DNA from: Holophagales bacterium
Lineage (GTDB): Bacteria > Acidobacteriota > Thermoanaerobaculia > UBA5066
NCBI GenBank assembly: GCA_016716705.1
Contig: JADJVF010000006.1
Span: 62,001-126,000, forward strand
DNA: 64,000 nt
Direction of reading: 5' to 3'
Part shown: positions 1-8,493 of the stretch, one piece after another
Layout of the letters: each line of letters starts with the position of its first letter
Numbering within the stretch: the first letter of the stretch is position 1
Notes under the pieces: generated by a model
Seen by the model: the letters and a program-made list of their open reading frames with translations, nothing else
Told to the model about the DNA's origin: nothing
Databases searched by the model: none
Made by a program: the position numbers and the translations under genes

Positions 1-158
1 TAGTAGAGGCGCCGGCCGAGGGCGATGGCGGCGTCGTAGGGTTCCCCGCCCGGCTTCTGCAGCGAGAGGGCGCGGACGTAGGCGGCGATCGTTCCGAGGC
101 CAGAGGCCAGAGCGAACCAGAGGGAAAGGGTCCCGGGGGCGTAGCCGAGGGCGGGCAT
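1..158 (-). CDS. ccmF: CcmF-like cytochrome c haem lyase, N-terminal fragment
   Basis: The frame opens at an ATG that overlaps the stop of ccmE (TGATG) and runs off the left edge, so only about 52 residues are visible. They form an N-terminal hydrophobic segment followed by a short polar stretch and the start of another segment. CcmF is the large membrane protein that ligates haem delivered by CcmE to apocytochromes at the periplasmic face. The assignment rests mostly on position, directly after ccmA-B-C-D-E in the usual order, and on the hydrophobic start. The haem-binding WWD motif would lie outside the window, so another membrane protein cannot be excluded. Confidence 0.55.
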   Translation of the reverse strand, partial: MPALGYAPGTLSLWFALASGLGTIAAYVRALSLQKPGGEPYDAAIALGRRLY

Positions 159-565
159 CAGGTCTTCACCGAGACCTTGGCACCGTAGTGCTTCTCCGTC
201 TCCTCTCCCTGGTACTTGGACGGGCATTTCACCAGGAGCTTCTCCGCGTGGAAGCTGTCCTTCTGGTACTTCCCGATGGCGACGATCGAGACGGCCTCCT
301 CGAAGTTGGCCGGCTTCACGTCGCGGTAGGCGACCGGGAGGACCTTCTTCGTCTCGAGGTCGACGAGGTTGAAGTGGAGCGTCTTGGAAGTCGTGTCGTA
401 GCGCGAGGAGCCCTTCTCGAGTCCGCCCATCACCTGGACCACGCGGACGGACTTCTGCGCCTCGTCGAAGGTGACGTACGGCGTCATCGTCGACGAGAAC
501 GTCGTCAGGCCGAGGACGAGGAAGGCGAGGATGAGGGCGGCGCCGGCCCAGTAGGCTTTCTTCAT
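158..565 (-). CDS. ccmE: Cytochrome c maturation haem chaperone CcmE, Cys-type
   Basis: 135 residues: an N-terminal membrane anchor (about residues 5-24) and a periplasmic OB-fold domain. CcmE holds haem covalently in the periplasm and passes it to the CcmF lyase. The canonical haem-linking motif is HxxxY; here the equivalent site reads LLVKCPSKYQ, so Cys114 replaces the histidine and Tyr118 is kept. This CxxxY form is known in some archaea and Desulfovibrio-type bacteria that use a variant System I. The start overlaps the ccmD stop (ATGA) and the stop overlaps the next start, so the genes are probably translationally coupled. The family call is secure; the chemistry at Cys114 is inferred from the family. 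Confidence 0.92.
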   Translation of the reverse strand: MKKAYWAGAALILAFLVLGLTTFSSTMTPYVTFDEAQKSVRVVQVMGGLEKGSSRYDTTSKTLHFNLVDLETKKVLPVAYRDVKPANFEEAVSIVAIGKYQKDSFHAEKLLVKCPSKYQGEETEKHYGAKVSVKT

Positions 566-723
566 GACGGGTCCTCCGGGGTCTGCCGCGACATCGCGGA
601 ACGGACCTTTCGGTCGAGGTGGACGAGGTAGGCGAAGAGCCCCGCCCAGATGATGATGTTGACGGCGGCGACGTAGAACAGCGCGCCGTGCGAGACGGCA
701 GCCGTCGGGGCGTCGGGAGTCAT
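562..723 (-). CDS. ccmD: CcmD-like small membrane protein
   Basis: 53 residues with one hydrophobic helix (about residues 15-35) followed by a basic tail, HLDRKVRSAM. This is the typical layout of CcmD, the small protein that helps release holo-CcmE from the CcmABC transporter complex. CcmD proteins are poorly conserved in sequence, so the call depends on size, topology and position between ccmC and ccmE. Its ATG overlaps the ccmC stop and its stop overlaps the ccmE start by 4 bp. Confidence 0.75.
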   Translation of the reverse strand: MTPDAPTAAVSHGALFYVAAVNIIIWAGLFAYLVHLDRKVRSAMSRQTPEDPS

Positions 724-1406
724 GCGGCGTTTCCTCCGGCCGCCCTCTCCTCGAGGCGCCGGACGAGCCGGGTCGCCTCGACGTCGAGGGCGTACATCCA
801 GGCGAAGAGCGCGGTGAACGCGGTCATCGAGGTGAAGAAGACGAGCTTGATGTCCGGCGACATCTCCACCTTCCCCCGGGCGTTGATCACCGTGTCGGGG
901 TGGAGGGAGGCGTACATGCGCGGGACGGCGAACATCAGGAAGGGGACGGTGGCGAACGCGACGAGGGCGTAGGCGGCCGAGAGGGTCGCCCGGCGCTCGG
1001 GCTCCTCGATCGCCTGCCGGAGTCCGAGATAGGCCCCGTAGACGAGGAGGAGGAGGACGATCGACGTCTCCCTCGGGTCCCAGTTCCAGTACGAGTTCCA
1101 CATGACCTTCGCGAAGATCGAGCCCGTGACCGTCGCCAGGAAGCAGAAGAGGATCCCGAGGCGGGCGGCCGAGGCGGCCGCGTCGTCGCGCTCGATCTGC
1201 CGGGTCTTCAGGTAGAGGGCCGAGTGCCCGGCCGCGAGAAGGAATGCCAGGGCGGCGATCCAGGCCATGGGAACGTGGAAGAAGACGATGCGGGACGATT
1301 CGCCGACGAAGCTCTCGGCGGGGTGTGCATAGAGGAAGGCGCCCCAGAGTATGACGGCCATGCCGACTCCCAGGACGACCCTGCCGAGGGTACCGAAGAC
1401 CTTCAT
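720..1406 (-). CDS. ccmC: Haem exporter/handling protein CcmC
   Basis: 228 residues with about six membrane helices. A tryptophan-rich periplasmic motif, NSYWNWDPRETS (WWD type), lies near residues 109-120, with histidines on either side (FFHVPMAW and SLHPDTV) at the positions expected for haem ligands. CcmC presents haem to CcmE for covalent attachment. It is separated from ccmB by about 100 bp, while ccmC, ccmD, ccmE and ccmF overlap one another. The length fits the family. Nothing appears broken. Confidence 0.93.
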   Translation of the reverse strand: MKVFGTLGRVVLGVGMAVILWGAFLYAHPAESFVGESSRIVFFHVPMAWIAALAFLLAAGHSALYLKTRQIERDDAAASAARLGILFCFLATVTGSIFAKVMWNSYWNWDPRETSIVLLLLVYGAYLGLRQAIEEPERRATLSAAYALVAFATVPFLMFAVPRMYASLHPDTVINARGKVEMSPDIKLVFFTSMTAFTALFAWMYALDVEATRLVRRLEERAAGGNAA

Positions 1407-1510
1407 CGGCGCCGATGATAGATGAGACGAGGTTCAATCCGGACCGGATGTGGCCTGAATCGCGTTCGAGCCAATCGATCGCTTTATTAGAGAGTTGGTC
1501 GGGATCGGGG
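1407..1510. other. Spacer between ccmB and ccmC
   Basis: This 104 bp gap is the only break in the otherwise overlapping ccm genes. It is locally less GC-rich (for example gctttattagag) than its surroundings. It could carry a promoter for ccmCDEF on the minus strand, but I see no clear -35/-10 pair and no strong hairpin, so no site is claimed. Confidence 0.3.
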
Positions 1511-2188
1511 CTACTCGCGCCAGACGGCGTCGAAGAGGAGGAACGAGGCCGTGATCATGATCCCGTCGAAGGCGAAGAGGAGACGCACGGCGTCGAGCCC
1601 GGCCGCCAGGTCCGGCTCCGTCGCGGCCACGCGGGTCCCGGTGACGGCGGCGACGAGCGGGGGGAGGAGGAGGGGGGTCGCGAGGACGGCGAAGAGCGCG
1701 CCCTTGGCGGCCGTCTTGGCGACGATGGCGGCGATGAAGGTCGAGGCCGAGGCGAGACCGATCGCGCCGAAGACCAGGATCGCCAGGAAGAGCCCCGGAG
1801 CGGCGATGCCGAACGACATCAGGGCGAGAAAGAGGGGGACGACGAACGCCATCACGACTCCGAGAAGGGCGAGGTTCGACAGGAGCTTTCCGAGGAAGAC
1901 GGCCGCGGGAGGGGCCGAGAGGCGCAGGGCCGATGCGGTCCCGGTCTCCTCCTCGTTCACGAAGGCCCTCGAGAGGCCCGTCATCGCCGAGAAGAAGAGG
2001 ACGATCCAGAGGAGGACCGAGTTGACGACGGGACGGTCCTCGAGGGAGAGGCGGGTCGGGCCGACGGCGTAGCCGACGAGGATCAGGACCGAGAAGGCGA
2101 AGAGGAGAAGGGCGTTGAGCGCGACGCGCGTCCGCCACTCGGTCCGCAGGTCCTTGACGAAGACGGCCGCGGCCGCGCGGAGGATCAC
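1511..2188 (-). CDS. ccmB: Haem exporter membrane subunit CcmB
   Basis: 225 residues from a GTG that overlaps the ccmA stop (GTGA). There are six hydrophobic segments. The N-terminus (AVFVKDLRTEWRTR) and an internal segment (RAFVNEEETGTASALRLS) are characteristic of CcmB. With CcmA and CcmC it forms the ABC complex that drives release of haem-loaded CcmE. The open frame extends upstream through ccmA in another frame; the GTG at 2188 gives the normal family length and the coupling overlap. Confidence 0.92.
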   Translation of the reverse strand: MILRAAAAVFVKDLRTEWRTRVALNALLLFAFSVLILVGYAVGPTRLSLEDRPVVNSVLLWIVLFFSAMTGLSRAFVNEEETGTASALRLSAPPAAVFLGKLLSNLALLGVVMAFVVPLFLALMSFGIAAPGLFLAILVFGAIGLASASTFIAAIVAKTAAKGALFAVLATPLLLPPLVAAVTGTRVAATEPDLAAGLDAVRLLFAFDGIMITASFLLFDAVWRE

Positions 2189-2808
2189 AGCGTCACCCTC
2201 TCGTCGGCGAGGGCGAGCTCGAGGGGGTCGTTCGTGGCGAGGACGACGCTCCCGCGGTTTCGCTGCGCCGTGACGATCGCCTCGACCGCCCGGTGGCCGG
2301 CCTCGTCGAGGTTCGAGCCGGGCTCGTCGAGGAAGAGGACGGCGGGCGACCCGAGGACCGCGTAGGCGAGCTTGATCCGCTGTCTCTGGCCCGTGGAGAG
2401 GAACCGGGTGCGGATCGTCCGGAGCCGCTTCGGGTCGAGGCCGACCTCGGCGATCCGGCGCTCGGCCTCCTCCCGCGGAATGGGGCGTCCGGAGACGCGG
2501 GCGAAGAACTCGAGGTTCTCGGACGGCGTGAGCTCGCCATAGAGTGCGAGGTCGGGGGCGCACCAGCCGATCGAGCCGTTCGATTCGCGCACGGAGATCC
2601 TGCTGGCGGGGAGCGACTCGTCTTCGAGCCAGACGCTTCCCGAGGAGGGGCGGATCAAGCCCACGAGGGTCCTCACGAGCGTCGTCTTCCCGGAACCGTT
2701 TGCACCTGCCACGCCGAGGACCTTTCCCGGCGACGTGGCGAAGGAGAGCGGCCCGAAGATCTTCCGGGGCCCGAAGGAACGGCAGAGCTTCTCGGCGACG
2801 AGGCGCAC
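2185..2808 (-). CDS. ccmA: Haem exporter ATP-binding subunit CcmA
   Basis: 207 residues from the GTG at 2808; longer starts would enter the divergent gene and add a basic tail without homology. It is an ABC ATPase with Walker A GANGSGKTT, a signature read as LSTGQRQR, Walker B VLFLDEPGSNLD and a final ATND in the H-loop region, so the H-loop histidine of typical ABC proteins is not obvious. It powers the CcmABC complex. It is the first gene of the minus-strand ccm run and has a 55 bp divergent gap to the acyltransferase gene, where its promoter should lie. Confidence 0.92.
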   Translation of the reverse strand: MRLVAEKLCRSFGPRKIFGPLSFATSPGKVLGVAGANGSGKTTLVRTLVGLIRPSSGSVWLEDESLPASRISVRESNGSIGWCAPDLALYGELTPSENLEFFARVSGRPIPREEAERRIAEVGLDPKRLRTIRTRFLSTGQRQRIKLAYAVLGSPAVLFLDEPGSNLDEAGHRAVEAIVTAQRNRGSVVLATNDPLELALADERVTL

Positions 2809-2863
2809 GGCGCCGGAGGATACAGGGCGGGCGCCCGGGGCGCGCGTCGGAGAGAATCGGGAG

Positions 2864-3547
2864 GTGCGCGGACTGCTCCTCGGTTTCCCCCTCTTTCTCG
2901 TCATCGCTCTCTGGCGGGCCACGCTCAGGATTCGCCTCGTCGGGCGAGAGCACCGCGACGCGATCGAGCGCGCGGGGCGGCCGGTACTCCATGCGATCTG
3001 GCACCAGAGGATGGTGGCCGGGATTCTGCGGTTCCCATACCGGGGCGTCGTGACGATGGCGTCGCAGAGCCGGGACGGCGACGTGATCGCCGGGTTCCTC
3101 TACTGGTGGGGGTATCGCCCGGTTCGGGGCTCGTCCTCCCGCGGCGGCGGCGAGGCGCTCGCCGGGATGGTCGAAGCCCTTCAGGGGACGACCCGCTGGG
3201 CAGCCCTGACGCCCGACGGGCCGCGCGGGCCGGCCCGCCGGTGCAAGACGGGGGTCCTGCGCCTCGCGGATGCCCTGGACGCCCCGATCATGCCTGTCGG
3301 AACCTCGTCGGAGAGGCCGAGATTCCTCCGGTCGTGGGACCGATACCTCCTGCCGCTCCCCTTCTCGCGCTGCGCGGTCGTCTTCGGCGAGCCGCTGCGG
3401 CGGGCGGAAGGGGAGAGCGACGAGGCGTTCCTCGCACGGGTCGATGACGCGATCGACGCGATGACCGACGAGGCGGACAGGCTCTGTGGCGTCACGGGCG
3501 CTCCGCGCGAGCGGGAACCGCGGCGGCTGGCGGAGGCCGCGTCGTGA
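2864..3547 (+). CDS. DUF374 / lysophospholipid acyltransferase-like protein
   Basis: 227 residues from GTG 2864, chosen because upstream starts would overlap ccmA on the other strand. A hydrophobic N-terminus is followed by AIWHQRMVAG and the hallmark LTPDGPRGPARRCKTG, typical of DUF374, a branch of the LpxL/lysophospholipid acyltransferase superfamily with a catalytic histidine. These proteins are thought to acylate lipid A precursors or other envelope lipids at the inner membrane. The exact acceptor cannot be told from sequence. The stop overlaps the start of the next gene (GTGA). Confidence 0.82.
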   Translation: MRGLLLGFPLFLVIALWRATLRIRLVGREHRDAIERAGRPVLHAIWHQRMVAGILRFPYRGVVTMASQSRDGDVIAGFLYWWGYRPVRGSSSRGGGEALAGMVEALQGTTRWAALTPDGPRGPARRCKTGVLRLADALDAPIMPVGTSSERPRFLRSWDRYLLPLPFSRCAVVFGEPLRRAEGESDEAFLARVDDAIDAMTDEADRLCGVTGAPREREPRRLAEAAS

Positions 3548-4521
3548 GCCGGCTGCCGGTCTCTCTGGAAGACGTGAAAGCCGCCTCGGCGAGGATCGCC
3601 GGCCACGTTCACAGGACGCCGGTCCTGACCTCGACGACGGCCGACGCCCTGGCCGGTGCGAGGCTCTTCTTCAAGGCCGAGACGTTCCAGCGGGTCGGCG
3701 CGTTCAAGGCGCGCGGGGCCTTCTCCCGCCTGACGCTCCTGTCTGCGGCCGAGCGGGCCAGGGGCGTCGTCGCCTTCTCTTCGGGAAACCACGCGCAGGC
3801 GGTGGCGCTCGCGGCGCGCGACCTCGGCGTCCCGGCCACGATCGTGATGCCCGACGACGCCCCGGCCCTGAAGCTCGCCGCCACGCGCGGCTACGGCGCG
3901 GAGGTCGTCCTCTACGACCGAAGGCGCGAAGACCGCGAGGCGATCGCACGCCAGCTCGTCGAGGAAAAGGGCGTCATCCTGGTGCCGCCGTTCGACGACG
4001 ATGCCGTCATCGCCGGGCAGGGCACTGCGGCGCTCGAGCTTCTCGAGGAGGTCCCGGATCTCGACGTCGTCGTGACGCCATGCGGTGGCGCCGGTCTTCT
4101 CGCGGGGACGGCCGTCGCCGCGACGGGGATCTCGCCCGTCATCCGAGTCCTGGGCGTCGAGCCGGAGGCGGGAGACGACGTGGCACGGTCCCTCCGCGAG
4201 GGGCGCCGGGTCGCGATCGCAGTCCCGGAGACGATCGCCGACTCCCTCCAGACGACCCGCGTCGGCGAGCGGAACTTCGCGATCCTCCAGGCGCTCGTGG
4301 AGGGCGTCGTGACCGTGAGCGACCTCGAGCTGAGACAGGCGATGACGTTCCTCTTCTCCCGAATGAAGCTCGTCGTCGAGCCGGGTGGCTCGGCGGCCGC
4401 GGCGGCACTCTTCGCGGGAAGGGTGCCGGACGTCGCGGGTCGGCGGGTCGGCGTCGTACTTTCGGGAGCGAACGTCGACCCCGCCCGCTTCGCCGAGCTC
4501 GTGGCGGGGCTGCCCGCCTGA
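3544..4521 (+). CDS. PLP-dependent threonine/serine ammonia-lyase family protein
   Basis: 325 residues, fold type II PLP enzyme. The Schiff-base lysine is Lys55 in VGAFKARGA, followed by SSGNHAQAVA and the phosphate-binding CGGAGLLAG loop. There is no C-terminal ACT regulatory domain, so it resembles the short catabolic threonine dehydratase, serine racemase or 3-hydroxyaspartate lyase group rather than biosynthetic IlvA. It would deaminate threonine or serine to an oxoacid in the cytoplasm. Substrate is unresolved, so no symbol is given. GTG start coupled to the upstream acyltransferase stop. Confidence 0.88.
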   Translation: MSRLPVSLEDVKAASARIAGHVHRTPVLTSTTADALAGARLFFKAETFQRVGAFKARGAFSRLTLLSAAERARGVVAFSSGNHAQAVALAARDLGVPATIVMPDDAPALKLAATRGYGAEVVLYDRRREDREAIARQLVEEKGVILVPPFDDDAVIAGQGTAALELLEEVPDLDVVVTPCGGAGLLAGTAVAATGISPVIRVLGVEPEAGDDVARSLREGRRVAIAVPETIADSLQTTRVGERNFAILQALVEGVVTVSDLELRQAMTFLFSRMKLVVEPGGSAAAAALFAGRVPDVAGRRVGVVLSGANVDPARFAELVAGLPA

Positions 4522-4524
4522 GGC

Positions 4525-5115
4525 TCAGCGGAAGAAGGTCAGGCCGAGAGCGATCGCGAAGTAGCCGGCTCGGACGTCGTAGCCTGCGTTCACGAGGTCC
4601 GTGATCGCGGTCGGCTCGAGGAAGACCCAGCGCGCGTCGAGGTGAACGGCGGTGGTCCGCGACGGCCTGACGTCGACTCCGGCCCCGGCATGCATCGCGA
4701 AGAGCGCCTCGGTCCCTCCTCCGAAGGTCGTGTTCCGCCCCTGCGGCGTCGTTCTCACGACGTGCAGGCCCGCCCCACCGAGTAGAAACGGCTGTACCCG
4801 CGACCGCGGGAAGAAGAAGAGCTGGGCGGTTCCGGTCACGGGGATGTCGACGATGTCGAGGAGCGGGCCCGAGCCGTCCTCCGCGGTCTCTCGCCTGTAG
4901 CCGATTCTCCCCTCGAGGCCGAGGGAGCCGGTAAAGCGGTAGCGCAGGTGCAGACCGGCTGCGAGGGAGAGGCCGTCGGCCGAACGCCCCTCCGAGAATC
5001 CGGCGTCGGCTCCGATGCCGAGACCGGGATCGGAGTACGACTGCGCCGTCGCCTCCGGAGCGGGCACGAAGGCCGCCACGACGGCGAGAACGCGGAGCAG
5101 CGGAAACGGCCTCAA
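4525..5115 (-). CDS. Secreted outer-membrane beta-barrel-like protein
   Basis: 196 residues. An N-terminal signal peptide (hydrophobic run ending near ATAQS) precedes alternating amphipathic strands such as LHLRYRFTGSLGLEGRIGYR and a terminal aromatic residue (LGLTFFR), the pattern of an 8-stranded OmpA/OmpW-like barrel. The start appears to be TTG; no strong ribosome site is visible, so it could lie elsewhere. It converges on the lyase gene with 3 bp between stops. Function beyond an outer-membrane location is not indicated. Confidence 0.7.
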   Translation of the reverse strand: MRPFPLLRVLAVVAAFVPAPEATAQSYSDPGLGIGADAGFSEGRSADGLSLAAGLHLRYRFTGSLGLEGRIGYRRETAEDGSGPLLDIVDIPVTGTAQLFFFPRSRVQPFLLGGAGLHVVRTTPQGRNTTFGGGTEALFAMHAGAGVDVRPSRTTAVHLDARWVFLEPTAITDLVNAGYDVRAGYFAIALGLTFFR

Positions 5116-5174
5116 GCGGGGTGGATGTTAGCGGGACGCGGCACGCCGCGCCCGATCGTCGATAATCACGTCGC

Positions 5175-7967
5175 GTGAGCCGAAGGAAGAGCTGGCAGGA
5201 CGACCTGATTCCGGTTGCAGTGACGGTGCTCGTCCAGCTCGCCCTGCTGAGGTTCGTCGACTGGGCGAGGGCGAACGTGGCCACGCAGCCGATCGCCCGT
5301 GACTGGGTGGAGCATCGTTTCTACTTCGCCCCCCAGGTCGCGACGCTTCTCATCGTGCTTCTCGTCCTGCGCGTCTTCCGCAGCTTTCTGCGCGAGCAGG
5401 GAGTTCGGATGGGCGACTTCCTCCGGTCGTCCGTCGTCGGCCTCCTGTTCGCGGCCGTCGTCGTTCTGGGCGTCCACCTCGACCAGCTTCTCGCCCTGGC
5501 GGCGACCATCGTTCCGGCCGCCGCCGACGTGGCCCGCTACCTTTCGAAGGCACCCGTCTACGATCTGCTCTCGCGTCACAGCATCGCCCGCCTCGCGCTC
5601 GACCTCGTCGGCCTCGGCGTGTTGTTGCTGACCCTCCGGGGCTCCCGCCCGAAGAACCCGGATCTGCTCTCGGCGAAGGAAGCCTACCGCTCGCGGGACT
5701 TCGTCCGTGCCGGGGAGCTGTTCCTGAAGGTGGGGGACGCCGAGGAGGCCAAGCGGGCCTTCCGGAAGGGAAAGCTCCCGGCCCGCGTCGCCGCACTCGA
5801 GCTGCGTCAGGGGAACGCACGCCTCGCGGCCGAGCTCTGGAGCGAGGCGGGGGACGCGTTCGCGTGGGAGGCGGCGAAGGCCTGGGACGTGGCGGGAGAC
5901 GCCGACAAGGCGGGGGCCGCAAGGGTTCGAGCGCTCGCGGAGGCGCGGCAGGCGGCGCGCTGGGACCGGCTCGCCGAGGTCGCCGAGGTCTCCGGCGACG
6001 CCGAAGCCCTCGCCGACGCCTGCCGGAGAATCGCCGAGGGGGCGACCTTCGGCGGGGGAAAGAACGCGCTCTGGAAGAGAGCGGGAGAGACGGCCCGGGC
6101 AGCGGGCCGGACGCTTGAAGCGGCCGAAGCGTTTCGTCTCGGTGGGGAGCCACTCCTCGCCGGGCCCCTGTACCTGGCGGCCGGCCGGCCGCTGGAGGCG
6201 GCCAAGGAGCTGGAGCGCGGGGGCGACCTGCCGGGCGCCGCCGAGGCCTTCTCGAGAGCCGGGCAGGAGAAGACCGCTGCCGAGCTGATCGCCCGCGACC
6301 TGGAAGGGAAGGCCGACTGGTCCGGGGCCGCCGACGCGTGGGCGAAGGCGGAGAAATGGGACAAGGCGGCGCTGCTCTACGAGCGGACGGGCCGGTTTGC
6401 CGAGGCGGCCCGCGCCTTCCGCGAATCGGGCAAGGTCGAGCGGGCGGCGGCTCTCTTTCAGAAGGCGGGCCACCTGCCGGAGGCCGCTGCCGCGTACGAG
6501 GCGGTGGGGAAGGCCGAGATCGCAGCCGGTATCTATCAGGAGCTGAAGGAGTGGGAACGCGCGATCACTCTCTACCGTGTCGCCGGGAAGTTCGCCGAGG
6601 CGGCGCTCGTCCTGCAGGAGCGGGGTCGGTTCGACGAGGCGGTTTCGCTCTTCCTGCGGGCGGGCCGGGGGTTGGAGGCGGCCCGCAATTCGCTGCGCGC
6701 CGGCCACCGCGACCGGGCGTGGGACCTGCTGACGTCCGTCCGCCGCGCCGACCCGGGTGTTTCAGAGGTGTTTCTCGAGCTCGCGGAAGCGCACCTCACC
6801 CACAACGAACCGAGGGACGCGGTTCACGTCCTGCGCGAGCTCCTCGGGCACCGGCCCGTCGATTCTTCGACGATCGCGGCTCACGAGGCGTTCGCGCGGG
6901 CTCTCGAGGCGGGCGGCGAACTCGCCGCGGCACAGCAGAAGCTGGCATCCATAGCGGCGTTCGATCCGAGTTTCCGTAATGCCCGGACCCGCTCGCTGGC
7001 CCTCAACGAGAGGCTGACCGACGCAGACTTCCCCGCCGCCGTCGAAGAGCCTGCGGCGTCGGGCTGGGTGGACCAGAATCCGCCGGCTCCGGTGGTGACG
7101 CCGGCCGGGAGCCCCGGGCGCAGCCATTCCGGGACCTTTCAGGCGATGTCGGCCTCGAGCGGCATGGCGGCGTCGGAGACGCCCGAGGCGCGGTACGAGA
7201 TCCTGGCGGAAGTGGGCCGGGGGGGTATGGGAGTCGTTCACAAGGCTCTCGACCACAAGCTCGAGCGCCACGTCGCCCTCAAGATCCTCCCGGCCCAGCT
7301 CTGGGGCGACGAGACGGCGATGCGCTACTTCATCCGCGAGGCGCGTGCGATCGCCGCGCTCACGCACCCGAACATCGTCGGCCTCTACGATTTCGGCGAA
7401 GGCTTCGGGAGCGCCTACCTCGCGATGGAGTTCCTCGAAGGGCCGAATCTCCAGTCCCTCCTGAAGAACGACCCCGAAAGGCTGAAGAGAAACTGGCGGG
7501 ACTGGTTCGTCCAGGCCGCCCGGGGCATCGCCGCCGCCCACTCCAAGGGGATCCTCCACCGGGACCTGAAGCCGGCGAACCTCGTTCTCGACGAGCACGG
7601 AATCCTCCGGATCCTCGACTTCGGCCTGGCCCGCCCCGAAGCCGACTCCGGCTCCACCTCGAAACTGATCGGGACGCCCGCGTTCTTCCCGCCGGAGGTC
7701 CTGCGTGGAGAAGCGGCCTCCCCCGCTTCCGACGTCTACTCCCTGGGCGCGACGTTCTACACGCTCGCGGCGGGCCGCTGGCCCTACGTGGGCGACGACG
7801 TTCTCGTGGCACGCCTCGAGCGCGACCCCGACGACCCGCGGCCGTTCGCTCCGTGGCTCCACGAGGACGAGGTCGCTATCCTCCTGCACTCGATCGACCG
7901 GCACCGACCGGACCGCTACCAGGACGGGGGCGAGCTGCTCGGAGCTCTCCTCAGTCTCGAAGCGTAG
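5175..7967 (+). CDS. Membrane/TPR protein with C-terminal Ser/Thr protein kinase domain
   Basis: 930 residues from GTG 5175. Residues about 10-150 hold four hydrophobic helices. Residues about 160-620 are many short alanine-rich helical repeats with tandem EAA.AF..AG patterns (TPR/SEL1-like). A proline/serine linker leads to a complete Hanks-type kinase at about 674-925: glycine loop GRGGMGVV, lysine in VALKIL, catalytic ILHRDLKPANL, DFG in ILDFGLA, and PPEV in place of APE. The order is the reverse of PknB-type kinases, where the kinase is N-terminal and the sensor follows the membrane span. Probably a membrane-tethered signalling kinase using its repeats for protein binding. The 3' end overlaps the convergent YkgJ-like gene by 17 bp. 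Confidence 0.9.
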   Translation: MSRRKSWQDDLIPVAVTVLVQLALLRFVDWARANVATQPIARDWVEHRFYFAPQVATLLIVLLVLRVFRSFLREQGVRMGDFLRSSVVGLLFAAVVVLGVHLDQLLALAATIVPAAADVARYLSKAPVYDLLSRHSIARLALDLVGLGVLLLTLRGSRPKNPDLLSAKEAYRSRDFVRAGELFLKVGDAEEAKRAFRKGKLPARVAALELRQGNARLAAELWSEAGDAFAWEAAKAWDVAGDADKAGAARVRALAEARQAARWDRLAEVAEVSGDAEALADACRRIAEGATFGGGKNALWKRAGETARAAGRTLEAAEAFRLGGEPLLAGPLYLAAGRPLEAAKELERGGDLPGAAEAFSRAGQEKTAAELIARDLEGKADWSGAADAWAKAEKWDKAALLYERTGRFAEAARAFRESGKVERAAALFQKAGHLPEAAAAYEAVGKAEIAAGIYQELKEWERAITLYRVAGKFAEAALVLQERGRFDEAVSLFLRAGRGLEAARNSLRAGHRDRAWDLLTSVRRADPGVSEVFLELAEAHLTHNEPRDAVHVLRELLGHRPVDSSTIAAHEAFARALEAGGELAAAQQKLASIAAFDPSFRNARTRSLALNERLTDADFPAAVEEPAASGWVDQNPPAPVVTPAGSPGRSHSGTFQAMSASSGMAASETPEARYEILAEVGRGGMGVVHKALDHKLERHVALKILPAQLWGDETAMRYFIREARAIAALTHPNIVGLYDFGEGFGSAYLAMEFLEGPNLQSLLKNDPERLKRNWRDWFVQAARGIAAAHSKGILHRDLKPANLVLDEHGILRILDFGLARPEADSGSTSKLIGTPAFFPPEVLRGEAASPASDVYSLGATFYTLAAGRWPYVGDDVLVARLERDPDDPRPFAPWLHEDEVAILLHSIDRHRPDRYQDGGELLGALLSLEA

Positions 7968-8460
7968 GGTCGGCGGACCGGCCGCGCGAACCCCGGCGCC
8001 GCCCCGGGCCGGGATCGGGCCCGCGAAGCGGCTCGGGGAGGATTCCGGCTTCGAGACAGCGGGCGAAGAGGGCGGGGCGCATCTTCCGGAGCCACTTTCC
8101 GAGCGAGGGGCCATCGTCGAACCGCAGCTTCTCGGGGGCCTCGTCGCTCGTCCCCTCGCAGCCGTCGATGTCGTACTCGCGGCAGAGGAACGGCCGGTTC
8201 TCGTAGACGCCGCAGAGGCCGTCCGGCAGGAGGTTGTCGCAGGTGGCGGGAAAGAGGACGAACCAGTCTCCGTCGTGCGATTGGTAGACCGCCACGTTCT
8301 TGTGGTACACGAGCCAGAGCGCCGTGGAGACGCCGCTGACGCTCACGGGGCCGTCGATTCCGACCGCAACGTACCGGCAGCACTTTCCGCAGGGCGGGCA
8401 CACCGTCGCGGGGTCGAGCAGGGAGGCGGAGAGGGTCGGCAGCTTCGGGAGTTTCGCCAT
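7951..8460 (-). CDS. YkgJ-like CxxCxxCC metal-binding protein
   Basis: 169 residues. The N-terminal CPPCGKCCRY and later Cys residues (ATCDNLL, GLCGVYENRPFLCREYD) match the zinc/iron-chelating YkgJ-type domain (formerly UPF0153), in which eight conserved cysteines probably bind a metal or Fe-S cluster. Function is unknown in the family. The ATG at 8460 follows a short leader and gives the usual length; the C-terminal tail is Arg/Gly/Pro-rich and may not be conserved. It is divergent from the MDR reductase gene by 33 bp. Confidence 0.82.
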   Translation of the reverse strand: MAKLPKLPTLSASLLDPATVCPPCGKCCRYVAVGIDGPVSVSGVSTALWLVYHKNVAVYQSHDGDWFVLFPATCDNLLPDGLCGVYENRPFLCREYDIDGCEGTSDEAPEKLRFDDGPSLGKWLRKMRPALFARCLEAGILPEPLRGPDPGPGRRRGSRGRSADPTLRD

Positions 8461-8493
8461 CGGAGGCGGAAGTTTCCACGGGAAGGGGGAGAA

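Noticed and set aside
1431..1445. tRNA T-loop-like ggttcaatcc
   Set aside because: No acceptor, D or anticodon stems can be drawn around it.
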